Part shown: positions 11,290 to 24,330 of the stretch, piece after piece | Layout of the letters: each line of letters opens with the position of its first letter | Numbering within the stretch: the stretch's first letter is position 1 | Origin: Agapanthus africanus | Taxonomy: Eukaryota > Streptophyta > Magnoliopsida > Asparagales > Amaryllidaceae | Assembly: GCA_030015575.1 (NCBI GenBank) | Contig: JASDDO010000001.1 | Coordinates: 512,673,772-512,737,771, forward strand | Direction of reading: 5' to 3' | Length of the DNA stretch: 64,000 nucleotides | Program-made: the position numbers and the translations under genes | The notes under the pieces: generated by a model | The model's input: the letters and a program-made list of their open reading frames with translations, nothing else | Database searches by the model: none | Told to the model about the DNA's origin: nothing

Positions 11290-12504
11290 TCAGATGTGCC
11301 AGGATATTCTAATCCACATTGTTTTTCCTAGGTGGGTCCCTTGCTGTGAGCTCTTTGACTGCTTCTTTATCAAGTGCAATTTCCTTAGAGATTTTTCCTT
11401 TCCCTTTCTCCTTTTTGTTCGAACTTTTGTTTGTAGGTCCGAGGTTCCTCTCAGGCAGTGTGCAATTACACAGCTGAATATTCTCGCAGTTCTTCTCCTC
11501 CTCTTCTTTTTCAGAGGGGGAGTCTTTGAAGAGAGTGCTGAGAGACGTTTCGTCCTCAGAATCGCTTCCAAAGGTAAGAACTTAGGGTTTTTCCCCTTCC
11601 GAACTGGTACTTACCATATGATAGTTGCCAGTCGTTTCTCCATGTGTGTTCGTCTCACTATTTTTCCGTCGACGAGCATGATCTTCGCGCTTCATCCTTT
11701 TGAAGTGTTTTTGATGGGTAGCGTATCCTTGCAACCACTTTTTGAAGGCACTGCATTCCTCGGTGTGGTGGGTGACCCTCCGATGATATAGGCAATAGTC
11801 TGGATGTGATTCTTCTCCATCGAGGCTTATGATCCCGGGAGTGCTCCTTATGAGAGGTGGCAGCTTCATCCCCATTGACAGGGCTTTGGCGAACCACTTC
11901 CCTGTTTTGATCCTGCTTTTATTTGTAGTAGGTGTAATTTGGTTTAGTCGGAGTACTTTACGACTCGTCCTCGCCGCAGCTTCTTTATTCTGACGCCGAC
12001 GCTTAGCCTTTTCGTATATGGCTGTCTCGCGTTCACGGTCAACTTTGCATTTTTGAAAGGCTTCATTTAACAGCCTAACGATCGGGTCTTCTGGCAGTTC
12101 TATGGATTTTAGCGCCGATTCTTGCCCCAGTTCCTCCGTATTGTTTTTTGATGCTGAAGGAGCTTCTTCAACATATAACGACGAATGGGAGACCATCTGG
12201 CAACTTTCTACGCTGTCTTTGGTGTCTTCTGATGAGTTAATTTCCTTATCGTTGTCACTATCATTGTCCTCAAGAATATGCTTGAGGAATTCTTCGAGCG
12301 TGACTGGTGTCCACGCCTTCTGGTTGTACTCCTTCAGCGCATCAATGTATTTTTGTAGATCTGTGCAATTGTCATCGTACCCGGCAGGCTGTATAGGTTT
12401 TTTGTTCTTCTTTTTCTTCGAAGAATTTGAAAGCTTGACTTGGGGGTTTTTCCCCTCGTCAACAATTTACGGTGCGGGACGAGGTTTCAGCAACCCTTCG
12501 ATTA
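11290..12504 (-). pseudogene. gag: Tat-G gag C-terminal part
   Basis: An open stretch at 12196-11582 (204 codons) follows an acidic segment continuing from 12504. It holds one zinc knuckle of CX2HX4HX4C type (CLYHRRVTHHTEEC, about residues 135-148), a variant typical of plant TAT-like gag. Basic segments (KAKRRRQNKEAAARTSRK) flank it. After 11582 the reading continues in another frame through a lysine-rich run (LKKKRRRR) to about 11290. The right side stops exactly at the Te2 LTR edge and resumes at 24331. The plus-strand ORFs here are antisense shadows. Confidence 0.75.
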
Positions 12505-14772
12505 TGTCTCACTCCGCTTTCCATAGTGCGCAAACTATGGCACGTGACAAAGCCAACCATACTACCTATGGCTAGGAAACATCCCTCTACAGTCACATTA
12601 CGACTGTTTATAAGGTATCAAGAATAGTAAAATATAAAATCTATCTAATACATGTCCATTTGCCACAATAAAAAGAGTCAAAAAAATGTATAAGCATAAA
12701 CGAATCAAGCTCTGATAAACAACATCTGAAATATGTCCCAATATGGGCTCACATCAAGAAATAAAACTGCGGAAAAATAAACTAAACTAAACATCACTAA
12801 ATAACATATGTTCAATTCCCCACTGCTCGACTTAATGGCTAAAGTACTCCTGCTTAGCCTGCGATAAAGATAGAGGAACCAGACCATGCAAAACCCAGAT
12901 GTCAGTGCGTCATAACATCAAGTAACAAAGATAATCAGGATATAACGATATAACTAAGCATGAATATAAATGAATAACACAGATATGAAACAGTGGGGTA
13001 CGTGTATATATGTGATGTGTAATGTGCAACCTAAAATCCGTGCTTCTAAGTTATCTATTCTAAAAGTCTTTGAAATCAATTAAATGGAATCGTCGATATA
13101 ACTCAATAGTATTCCGTGCGTGCCCGGGGCCACGGTCAAGATTCTCGGGCTGAATCCGAGATGTGCCAGTAGGCAGTAAACAGGTAACATGTACAGATGA
13201 ATGATGTCAGCAGCATCATCCCGAGGCTGGCCTAGCCCGTAAAGACTGATCAGTATAAGTATCGAACTGTTGAGTTATACGTTAGGTTTCATTATTGATT
13301 TTCCCTTACCCTCAAGGTTATGTGTTTAAGTCAGGTATTGAAGATATGAATCTAATGCCGATATAGGATCAAGCATGCACATGTTTTGTCTATGCAGACA
13401 ACAAGTTATGTCCATTAGGACAACAAGTCAGGATTGTCGGCATTAGTAATAGGATCCAAGTAACAAGTCAACTAGTGTGTCGTAAACATGTCATGTGATG
13501 CATATGTATCAAATGGATGCTAAATGTAAAACTGTAACGAATATCGGAACACGGTAACCAAACTGATACCAGGATGCATATGTATCTATCTGTAATAACC
13601 TTTATATATCCATTACCAATTATGATACAAATTAGATAGCATGTTATACTAATATGATATCATGATGTTTCGGCATGCAATTAGATATGTTATTATCAGT
13701 ACGGATACGAACGGATACTATAAAACTATAAATTTATAACATTTGTTGTATAATAAAGCAGATGTACTATTTTTATTCATATAAATATTGATATAATAAC
13801 ATTAATAAGGATAACATATTCAATCCGAGTAATAACTATAAAAGTGGTATTGCTTAACCATGCACAAGAAAATTCCGTTCAAAAATTCAGCGTCACCCTG
13901 ATTTGTAAAATACCTTAAAAATAACAAACGTCCTCCAAAAGGGACGTGTCATATACCAAAACAACTCTATTTCAATAAGTCTTTCATTTTTTAAGTTAAA
14001 GTATCTTAGCTTATTCCTACAAAAAGTTATGAACGTTCGAAATTGAAAGTTTGCTGCTGGAATTTCCCTAACAGTAGTTCAGATGTACTTTCATTTAAAG
14101 TTTACGTTATTTTAAAAAATTATTTTGCAAGTGAATATTACACAGGGATATAGTATTCTGAGTTAGCTTCATAACAAACAAAAGAATGTGTGCTAATTGA
14201 TTTTTTATGATTTATAATGAATTTTATAAGGTAAGGTGTACAATAAATTTCAGATTTGTCATATCCTCTTTGCGACATAGTTTCATGTGTAAACTATAAT
14301 ATTTTCAAACTATATTTTGTATAACGTTATAAAATACAAATTATAAACTAATTAATGATAATAATAAGAAATATTACGACGATATATATATTTATAGATA
14401 TAATTATAGCATGTCGCAAGTTGTAAACTTGCATACATTGTATATTATAAAACCGATTAACGTTAAATAACTACGGTGTATAAATTATATAGATATAAAT
14501 ATAGATATAGATGTATGATGATGATAATAATAATAGTATGATAACATATAAGTAAATTACATAAAGCATAGCATATATCAAGTTGTAAATTTGCCTCGAA
14601 ACAAATGCGATGAACGGAAGCAACACGACGCTATACAAATCAACACCAAGTTTTGATGGCTCGGTTAAGGTTCTAGGATGCGGCTAGATTTGCATCGACG
14701 AGAATGGGTATAGGCTTTCAGAACGAAGGAGGAGAATATATAAATTGATGAGGGAGAGATATGTTATGTGGG

Positions 14773-14803
<31 letters not shown>

Positions 14804-15438
14804 GTTTTGTGTTTAATATAAATATATATAGTATTGTTTAAATCAGATTATAAATATATACATTAGTTTTAATGTATATAGATAATATCAAACTATAACC
14901 AATCTCCACCAAAATCTCATCAAAAATATATTTTGGAAAATAATTCATATGTAAACTTCTCAACCATAATGCAAGAATATATTTTAAATAACTCATACCT
15001 CTAATTTAAGATTTAAAAGGATTCTAAAAATATATCTAGATTTAGTAAATATTTGATATTAGATATCTTGAGATTTAAACGTAAAAGATAAAAGAAAAAT
15101 AAAATATGGGATGGCAACCATATGATATGGGGCACGATAACATGCAATGCTAGATATCAAAATATATTATTTGGTTATTATTTGTATCATTAAAAGATAT
15201 GCGGATACAAAAATATTATATATGTGTATAGAATCTAGATGTGCACGGATCCTTTGTACTAGCGAATATATGATGTAATTTAGAACCATGATGGGTTTCG
15301 ATCATGCGGGTCAGGTCGGATACTAACAACAGATACCAAATGCACTATCCGCACCCAAAAACAATAATAATCAAGAAACTGTTGCAAGATTAGAAAATAC
15401 CCAAATGAAATATGGTATAAACGCACTAGGGTGTAACA
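12505..15438 (-). repeat. Te2 3' LTR
   Basis: On the plus strand it begins TGTCTCACTCCGC and ends GGTGTAACA. It is near-identical in layout to 21408-24330, including the shared CACGTGACA...AGCCAACC block, GAGA microsatellite (14773-14797) and end. The adjoining minus-strand sequence is the Te2 3' coding end plus the GAGGACGAAATTC spacer (15450-15475). Confidence 0.9.
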
Positions 15439-15651
15439 CTATACCCAACTATAAAAGAATTTCGTCCTCGAAATTCCCAAAACAAGAAAAGACACAATAA
15501 GAAACGAATTTAAGAAAAGAGGTATGTAAACTTCTGTCGGATCTCGTCTTCACGTTCCCAAGTTGATTCTCCGTGCGAATGATTCCCCTATGAAACGAGT
15601 ACTAGAGGGATAACCTTGTTCTTGAGGACCTTTTCTTGTCGATCCACAATC
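15439..15651 (-). pseudogene. pol: Te2 pol 3' end: chromodomain-like tail
   Basis: On the minus strand this continues the integrase frame broken at 18430 by Sol-L: IVDRQEKVLKNKVIPLVLVS, an in-frame TAG, then GNHSHGESTWEREDEIRQ. The stop replaces a Trp that Te1 retains (TGG to TAG). The remaining 15439-15520 part is the 3' spacer with the GAGGACGAAATTC-type motif next to the LTR. Confidence 0.85.
15647..15651. other. Target duplication of Sol-L, left copy
   Basis: CAATC at 15647-15651 is repeated at 18426-18430 immediately outside the Sol-L termini. It is a perfect 5-bp duplication. Confidence 0.9.
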
Positions 15652-18425
15652 TGTCACGACCTGAAATTTGGGCGTGTTGTGCACTTAGATTGTATGACAT
15701 CTAAAGATACCGACACAATCTGAGTAAGCCAGAAACCAAGATCAAAAAGCTAAAAGGAATGAGGTAGCATGTCAAATGATTTTTAAGAATTGAAATCTAA
15801 ACAACTGATTTTTAGCATTTAAAATTTCGACAGCACCTCCTTTTTAATCGTTAATCAAAGCAGTTACAAAATATTTAAATACGTTGCGTCCTTAGTTGGG
15901 AGCAAAATAACGCCAAACAGCGGAAATTAATACGCAACAACAAAACGACGCTCAAGCGAAGAATTTCATGCATAAGTAAAGGAAACATAACTTAACACAA
16001 CTAAACGATCTCACTCAATCAACACAAAACATATACAAACATATTTCGTTCTAAGTCAAATATACAGGGTCTGATGGAGTGATACTAGATCCAAAATACA
16101 TATATCCAAAAACAGGCGGTCACAGTATGTAACCCACCTAGCAAAATAATCGATATAAGCTGACAAGTGGATTCGCACTGCTGCTATGCAACCACGCGTC
16201 TGCTGCAAGGAACTAAGGCATAACGGGGGTGAGTTGCCAACTCAGTGAATAAAACTAACATCTAACAGCTGATAATGTAAGTATAACGAACTAGAGTTAA
16301 TAGAAATAAAGATAAGTATAATGTATGATAACATGTGGAAGCATGAACATGTATTAACTAAATATATAAAACAATACTGAAATCTCATCAAGTATTTCCA
16401 ACATCATAAATTTCCAGATAAGATTCATTATTCCGTGTCCAACATCGACACAAATTTTCTGTTTTTAGCAGACATCGTTCCCCGAACGATCCTGTCAATC
16501 CACAACATTGGTCGGTATCCTCCAGATATCCGCCATGTTTAATTACTATCTCCGGTATCGATTATCCTCGCTAGGCTCCCCGCCTCAAATGCGGCTCTCC
16601 TGCCCCTCGGTCTCGACCGGGTCCACCATGTATCCGACTGTATATCCCCCCACTTAGTTTGGATAACGTATAAATCCGCAACCGTATATCCCCCTACTCG
16701 GTTCGGAGTAAATCCAAATCATAAAAACGACATCTCATGGTTGACATATCACATCAATCATGAAGAACCAATGAATATAACTTAATAGTGTATAAAACTC
16801 AAAACCAGAAATTATCAAATCCAATACATTTTGTACTACAGTTAACAACAATTTGAAAGTAAGACATGATAGGTATCAATTAATAATAATGATGCAAAAC
16901 AACCACTAATAATGATGCTTAGGGTATGAAGGGAATCATATAAGACATGGCAAGTTCTAGTGATACGTGACATGTCAATTACCGATGAGGTGTAGTGTAA
17001 TATGTAGGTCTGTGCGCGTGCAACATGACTCATCGATAATTAGTGCAGTATCCTAGCAAGTGTTATTTTATAGATATTAATGCATATGATGAAGTTTCTT
17101 AGTTTTAAACATATACACAATACAAAGAAAATTATTATCCAAACTTCTAATTACGGGCGTATTACGCCATCCATACAAAATCCCCCGGTAGATATTTAAT
17201 CTACTCACCGGAATACGTCGAAGCTACTCGGAAGTCATCAATCCTTTTCCCTTCCTTATGGTCTCCGAAGTCCCCACGGTCGAACCTAATATCGAAATTA
17301 ACTTTCGTATAAGAAACGGCTAAACTTCGATACGGCGAAAACGTGAAACTACAAGATTTACATACTAAACATGCTACGTGCGACTATTGTGAACTATCTA
17401 AAACTTATACTAATCTGATCTAACCCTTCGCTGTTCGCAACAGGAAAAACAGAATCGTGACACGAAATATCCGTATCGTATTTAGAATTTTACCCCCAAA
17501 ACAGATATTTGCTTCCATATTTTATATACTGAATATATAACATAAACTAAAAATACCAGACACCCTAAAATGTAAACAGAGAGCTATCCTAGAAAAACCA
17601 ACACCCAACTCCTTACAAAAACCGGCGAGCTCGGAATTTTGATGAATGTCGCCGGCCGAAAATCCGAGGAATGGGTCCGTGTTTCTAGTGGTTATTTTAG
17701 GTCCAATTTAAAAGATCAAGGTACTGTTTGATTTTTCTAATTATAAACACTTTCATAGCAGTTTCAAACAGAGCAATAATCCAACAAAAATACGATATTT
17801 TACCGATATCAACTTCTATACTAAAACAGTATGGAACTAAAATCTGCAGGGTTGAAACTTATACTAATTTAGAAGATCAACTGAAAGGCTCCTTCAAAGA
17901 TGCACAAGCACAAATAATCCTAGCTCGAGAGTTGAGGTAATGATCCCTATTACTTAGCTTCTTTCTTTCTTCTTTCTTTCTTAGGTGAGTTCTAGGATTT
18001 CCTTTTTTTCCCCTAAGTTAGTCAAATTGTGATATATCAACTGAACAATTTTAAACAAGATAGGAATAAGGAATGATAAGGCTAGGAGGAGGTGTCACCA
18101 TGAAGGATGGTGTGCTATTCATGCAAGGAGGAGGTGGGGGTATTTGGTTTAACCTAGGGTTGTGGTGTGTGTGAGGGTCATTTTAATCTTAACCATGATT
18201 TAGCACATTAACATATTAACCCTTATAAAAATTCTAATTTCCACAAAGAATTTAAACTTTCCACAAAACCACTCATGACACTTATTATTATAAAAACAAA
18301 CTACTTTCTTTACTAAACTAGTCCATTACATATTAAAAGGTCTTTTTATTACAATAAAAATAAAATAACATTTTTAATTAATTAAATAAAATAATTAATT
18401 GTCTAAAATATTTCAAAATGTTACA
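15652..18425 (-). mobile_element. Sol-L: solo LTR inserted in Te2 pol
   Basis: It begins TGTCACGACC and ends ATGTTACA on the plus strand, with perfect CAATC target duplications. The two flanks read continuously as Te2 integrase. There is no internal region, primer site or second LTR, so it is a solo LTR left by recombination between two LTRs. It is related to LTR-I. Orientation is inferred from LTR-I (its CGTGACA end is downstream). No gene is seen in its 2.8 kb; the 70-codon ORF at 17728-17940 has no recognisable features. Confidence 0.9.
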
Positions 18426-18430
18426 CAATC
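18426..18430. other. Target duplication of Sol-L, right copy
   Basis: CAATC, identical to 15647-15651. Confidence 0.9.
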
Positions 18431-20744
18431 GCTATTGGTCTCTCTTCATATGTTAAATCTTCCCTTACTATCAGCTTCGAGTGATCTAGGACGTGCATTT
18501 CATATCGAACGTACTTGCGGAGTTGAGATACATGAAATAATTCATGAAAATCCGCCAAGGATAGTAGTAAAACCAATCGATAAGCCACTTCTCCAACGCG
18601 CTCGATTATATTGAAAGGCCCCACGAATCGAGGACTAAGCTTGTTTCGACTGCCAAAATGGATCACTCATCTGGTAGGTGATATCTTCAAGAATACAAGA
18701 TCACTAACTATGAACTTCAGAGGTCTTCGTCCTGTATCGGCCTAACTTTTCTGTCGATCTTGTGCCGCCTTCATATGATTTCTGATCAAGTTGACTTTCT
18801 CCATGGTTTGCATAATAAGATCCGGTCCCAACAATATTCTTTCTCCAATATCGTCCCAACAGACGGAAGAGCGAAACTTACGTCCATATAATGCTTCGAA
18901 TGGAGCCATCTGTATAGTCGCCTGAAAACTTTTATAATAAGAAAACTCCACCAAGTGCAAATGATCCTCCCATGAACCCTTGAAGTCTAACATGCATGCT
19001 CTCAATATATCTTCAAAAGTTTGGATCGTTCCTTCTGACTGGCCATCTGTCTAAGGATGATAGGCTGTACTAAACTTCAAGCGAGTCCCCAAACTTTCCT
19101 GTAGATTCCTCCAAAAGTGCGATAAAAATCGGGTATCACGATCGGAAACGATGCTCAGAGGTACTCTATGCAATCTTACAATCTCTTGCATGTACCGCTC
19201 TGCTAAAGCTTCCGTCGACTGACCAACTCAAAACGGTATAAAATGAGCTGTCTTGGTCAATCAATCGACAGTCACCCAAACTGCATTATTGCCCTTTGGA
19301 CTCCGCGGCAAAGCTGTCACGAAATCCATGGTTATATCTTCCCACTTCTATTGAGGAATCGGAAGTGGTTGTAACAAACCAGCTACCCTTTAATGTTCAG
19401 CCTTGACTTGCTGACATACTAAGCACCTCGATACGCAGCAAGAAATCTCTCTTTTTATGCCTTCCCACCAGAAATGTTGTCGTAGATCTCGGTACATTTT
19501 TGTGCCTCCTGGATGTACGGAATATACGGAACTATGAGCTTCCTTCATGACTTCTTCACGAACATCTCCTTTAGGCACACATAAACGGCTCCCATATCGT
19601 AACGAACCATCTTCATGAATCAACAGATCCATTTGAAGTCCCTCATCCACTTGTTCTTGAAACTTCTGCAACCTTGGATCGTGTGACTGTGCTGCTTTAA
19701 TGTTATCGATCAAGGATGACTGTACTTGCAATTGCATCAACTGTCCCGAAGAATGCGGTAGTACAATCTCTAACTCGAATCTCTGAATATCAGTCATAAT
19801 CTTCTTCTGTGCGGTCAACATCTGTATCGCTAGCAACCGACTTAGAGCATCCGGCACTACATTAAGTTTCCCCGGATGGTATTTTAGATCAAGATCATAG
19901 TCAGCCATCAGCTCTAACCATCTACGCTGCCTCATGTTGAGTTCTTTCTGTGTGAACACTTACTTTAGGCTTTTGTGATCGGTAAATACTTCTACCCTTT
20001 CGCCCAATAAGTAGTGTCTCCAAATCTTCAAAGTGAAAATCACTGCTGCTAACTCCAAATTATGAGTTGGGTAGTTCTTCTCATGGGTCTTCAATTGTCT
20101 CAATGCGTAGGCTATAACCTTCCCATTCTGTATTAGAACACATCCCAAGCCATTCTCAGATGCGTCGCTGTGAATAACTAACCCTCCGGAACCATCTGGC
20201 ACTGTCAAAATAGGAGCGGTGATCAATCTTTGCTTCAACATTTCAAAATATGACGCACATTTCTTGGTCCATACGAACGGTATCTCCTTTTGTGTTAGAT
20301 TAGTCAAAGGTTCTGCTATTTGAGCGAAGTTCTCTATGAACCTTCTATAATATCCAGCAAGACCAAGAAAACTTCTGATCTCCACTACGTTCTTTGGAAT
20401 TAGCCAATCGTGAACTGCTGCAATCTTTTCAGGATCAATGACAATTCCATCTTCGGATACGACATGGCCTAAGAACTTCACTTCTTCGAGTCAAAAGTCG
20501 CACTTGCTTATCTTAGCATATAACCTTTCTTGCCTCAACGTTTGTAGTGCGATCTTCAAGTGTTCTGCATGCTCTTCTTTGCTCTTTGAATAGACCAGAA
20601 TGTCATCAATAAACACCATGGCAGTAAACTTGAGATGTTCTTGAACATATCCATAAAATCCCGAACTGCTATCGGTGCTTCATCTGCAACTTGTTTACGA
20701 ACTTCACCTTTCAGTAAACGGTTTCCTTCATCATGAATTTGCAA
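18431..20744 (-). pseudogene. pol: Te2 pol: RT end, RNase H, integrase
   Basis: Read on the minus strand, it opens with the RT catalytic box ([10 protein letters not shown], about 20614) after a frameshift. The thumb and RNase H follow (20481-19960; [25 protein letters not shown] and FTDHKS carry the Asp, Glu and Asp). The integrase zinc-binding region lies at 19959-19390 (AHSSVYSVHPGG, CLVCQQVK). The integrase core and GPF module run on to 18431. In-frame stops are TGA at a Trp in RT, TAA at a Tyr before the RNase H end, and TAA, TAG, TGA, TGA and TAG in the core around 19390-19040. Most are C-to-T or G-to-A changes relative to Te1. The sequence upstream of the box lacks the RT fingers and palm start. 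Not functional. Confidence 0.88.
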
Positions 20745-21407
20745 GTTTGTTCTAAGAGTTGTGGGTTATCAGCCCACTATTCTTCCGCTGCACTACTCTG
20801 ATAAACTGTCCTCAAAACATCCTACATCTGAACGGTCTTGAAGCAGTCTCTACTACTGCAATCAAAAGTTTCTCCTGTGTTTCTCATTGTTCTTCGAAAC
20901 TCAAACGGTTTGGTCACTACGGGACAAGAGGAAAGATACAACGCGGTTGTTGGATTTAAGCTTGCGATAAAACATAAACTGGTAAGCAATGAAACCGAGA
21001 GAAACAAAGTAGTACGGCGAACATAAGTCAAGAAAATGAATCATAATAGGATCCCAGGTTACCAAAATAGAGTACCGCATTGTAACAATACCGCGGTACA
21101 TAGTTACAATCACATAACTCTATTCAAGTCGCCCAAATCCTATTATCCGAATCGAGGGAATAATAGGGGAGACACAATAAGGAACCCAAAGGATTTCAAG
21201 TTGAGATGCGAAGCCATTTCCATATCGTCAAGATAAAGAGTCAAGGGAAATATAAGATTCAAGAATTTGAATGACAAGACAATAATGTGGCATGACATTT
21301 TCCTAATTCCGGGCTTCCTGGTTAGTGTATTAGGTTCAATACCCAACTACAAAAATAACCAAACCCGACTAACCCTAAATCTTATGGCTCTGATACCAAA
21401 CAAACCC
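20745..21407 (-). other. Te2 leader and deletion junction
   Basis: This is about 0.66 kb between the primer site (TGGTATCAGAGCC on minus, 21386-21398, nine bases from the LTR) and the RT remnant. In a full Tekay element this interval would hold leader, gag, protease and the RT start, so several kb are missing. No ORF with recognisable motifs is present. The small overlapping ORFs on both strands are shadows. Confidence 0.7.
21386..21398 (-). other. Te2 primer-binding site
   Basis: GGCTCTGATACCA on plus gives TGGTATCAGAGCC on minus, complementary to the 3' end of initiator-Met tRNA. It sits nine bases inside the 5' LTR. Confidence 0.85.
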
Positions 21408-24330
21408 TGTCACGCTCCGCTTTCCAGAATGCGCAAACTACGGCACGTGACAGAGCCAACCATGCTACCTGTGGCTAGGAAACATCCCTCCACAGTCACA
21501 TTACGGCTGTTTATAGGATATCAAGAACAGTAAAACATAAAATCTATCTAGTACAGATCCATTTGCCACAATAGAAAGATTCAACAAAATGTATAAGCGG
21601 AAACGAATCAAGCTCTGATAAACAACATCTGAAATATGTCCCAATATGGGCTAAAACTACGAAAAATCAACTAAACTAAATATCACTAAATAACACATGT
21701 TCAATTCCTCACTGCTCGGCTTAATAGCTAAAGTACTCATACTCAGCCTGCGATAAAGATAGAGGAACTGGGCCATGCAAACCCCTGACGTCAGTGCGTC
21801 ATAACATCAAGTAAAAAAGATAACCAGGATATAACGATATAACTAAGCATGAATATAAATGAATAACACAGATATGAAACAGTGGGTTACGTGTATGTAT
21901 GTGATGTGTGATGTGTAACCTAAAATCCGTGCTTCTAAGTTATCTATTCTAAAAGTCTTTGAAATCAATTTAATGGAATCATCGATGTAACTCAATAGTA
22001 TCCCGTGCGTGCCCGGGACCACGGTCAAGATTCTCGGGCTGAATCCGAGACGTGCCGCTATGCAGTAAACAGATAATATGTACAGATGAATGATGTCAGC
22101 GGCATCATCACGAGGCTGGCCTAGCCCATAAAGACTGATAAGTATAAGTATCGAACTGTTGAGTTACAAGTCATGTTTCATTATTGATTTTCCCTTACTC
22201 CCAAGATTATGTGTTCAAGTCAGGTATTGAAGATATGAATCAAATGCCAACACATGATCAAGAAGTTATAGGTTTTGTCTATGCAGACAAAAAATTACAT
22301 CCATCAGGATAACAAGTCAGGATTGTCGGCATTAGTAACAGGATCCAAGTAACAAGTCAAGTAGTATGTCGTAAATATGTCATGTGATGCATATGTATCA
22401 AATGAATGCCAAATGTGAAACTGTAACAAATATCGGAACACGGTAACCAAACTGATACCAGGATGCATTTGTATCCATCTGTAATAATCTTTATATATCC
22501 ATTACAAAGTATGATGCAAATTAGATAGCATGTTGTACTAATATGATATCATGTTGTTCCAGCATGCAATTAGATATGTTATTATCAGTATGGATATGAA
22601 CAGATACTATAAAACTATAAATTTATAACATTTTCTGTATAATAAAGAACATGTACTATTTTTATTCATATAAATATTGATATAATATTATTAATAGGGA
22701 TAACATATTCAATCCGATTAATAACTATAAAAGTGGTATTGATTAACCACGCATAACAAAGTTCTGTTCAGAAATTCAGCGTCATCCTGATTTGTAAAAT
22801 ACCTTAAAAATAACAAACGTCCTCTAAAAGGGACGTGTCATATACCAAAACAATGCTAATTAAATAAGGTTTTCATTTTTATAAGTTAAAGTATCTCAGG
22901 TTATTCCTAAAAAAAGTTATGAACTTTTTAAATTGAAAGTTTGCTGCAGGAATTTCCCTGACAGCAGTTCGGATGTACTTTCATTTATAATTTACATTAT
23001 TTAAACAATTTGTTTTGCAAGTGAAAATTTCACAGCGTTATAGTATTCTGAGTTATCTTCTTAACGAACTAAACAACGAATGCTAATGATTTTTCTATGA
23101 TTTATAATGAATTTTATAAGGTAATGTGTACAGTAAATTTCAGATTTGTCGTATCCGTTTTGCGACGACGTTTCATGTGTAAACTATAATATTTTCAAAC
23201 TATATTTTGTATAACGTTATAAAATGCAGATTATAAACTAATTATGATAATAATAAGAAATATTACGATGAAATATATATTTATAGATATAATTATTGCA
23301 TGTCGCAAGTTGTAAACTTGCATACATTGTATATTATAAAACTGATTTACGTTAAATAATTACGGCGTATAAATTATATAGATATAGCTGTATGATGATG
23401 ATAATAATAATAATAATAGTACAACAACATATAAGTAAATTACATAAAGTATAGCATGTTTTGATATAGATATAGTTGTATGATGATGTTGTAAACTTGC
23501 CTCGAAACAAATGTGGTGAACGGAAGTAACACGACGCTATACAAATCAACACCAAGTTTTGATGGATCGGTTAAGGTTCTAAGATGCGGCTGGAGTTGTG
23601 TCGGCGAGAATGGGCATAGGCTTGCAGAACGAAGAAGGAGAATATCTAAATTGATGAGGGAGAGCTATGTTATGTGGAGAGAGAGAGAGAGAGAGGTTTT
23701 GTGTTTAATATAAATATATATAGTATAGTTTAAATTAGGTTATAAATATATATTAGTTTTAATGTATATAGATAATATCAAACTACAACCAATCTCCACC
23801 AAAATCTCATCAAAAATATATTTTGGAAAATAATTCACATATGTAAACTTCTCAACCATAATATAAGTATATATTTTAAATAACTCATACCCCTAATTTA
23901 AGATTTAAAAGGATTTTATAAATATATCTAGATTTAGTAAATATTTGATATTAGATATCTTGAGATTTAAACGTAAAAAATAAAAGCAAAATAAGATATG
24001 AGATGGCAACCATATGATATGAGGTACGATAACATGCCATGCTAAATATCAAAATATATTATTTGGTTATTATTTGTATTATTAAAAGATATGCGGATAC
24101 AAAAATATTATATATGTGTATAGAATCTAGATGTGCACGGATCCTTTGTACTAGAGAATATATGATGTAATCTAGAACCATGATGGGTTTCGATCATGCG
24201 GATTGGGTCGGATACTAACCACAGATACCAAATGCACTATCCGCACCCAAAAATAATAATAATCAAGAAACTGTCGCAAGATTAGAAAATACCCAAATGA
24301 AATATGGTATAAACGCATTAGAGTGTTACA
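21408..24330 (-). repeat. Te2 5' LTR
   Basis: On the plus strand it starts TGTCACGCTCCGC and ends GAGTGTTACA. It aligns along its length with 12505-15438 with scattered substitutions and small indels, so the insertion is not recent. It contains a GAGA run (23680-23694) and AT-rich tracts. No gene. Confidence 0.9.

Larger units (their letters stand above)
12505..24330 (-). mobile_element. Te2: internally deleted Tekay-type element
   Basis: This is a complete insertion with both LTRs (12505-15438 and 21408-24330) in minus orientation and flanking 5-mers GATTA and TATTA (4 of 5 identical). The internal part has an initiator-Met primer site, a short leader, and RT end to chromodomain. It has no gag, no protease and no N-terminal RT, so a large internal deletion occurred. 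Solo LTR Sol-L interrupts the end of pol. Closely related to Te1. Confidence 0.88.

Noticed and set aside
11294-11791. 165-codon plus-strand ORF
   Set aside because: Antisense to Tat-G gag, which has recognisable domains on the minus strand.
12102-12575. 157-codon plus-strand ORF
   Set aside because: Antisense to Tat-G gag and crosses the Te2 LTR boundary.
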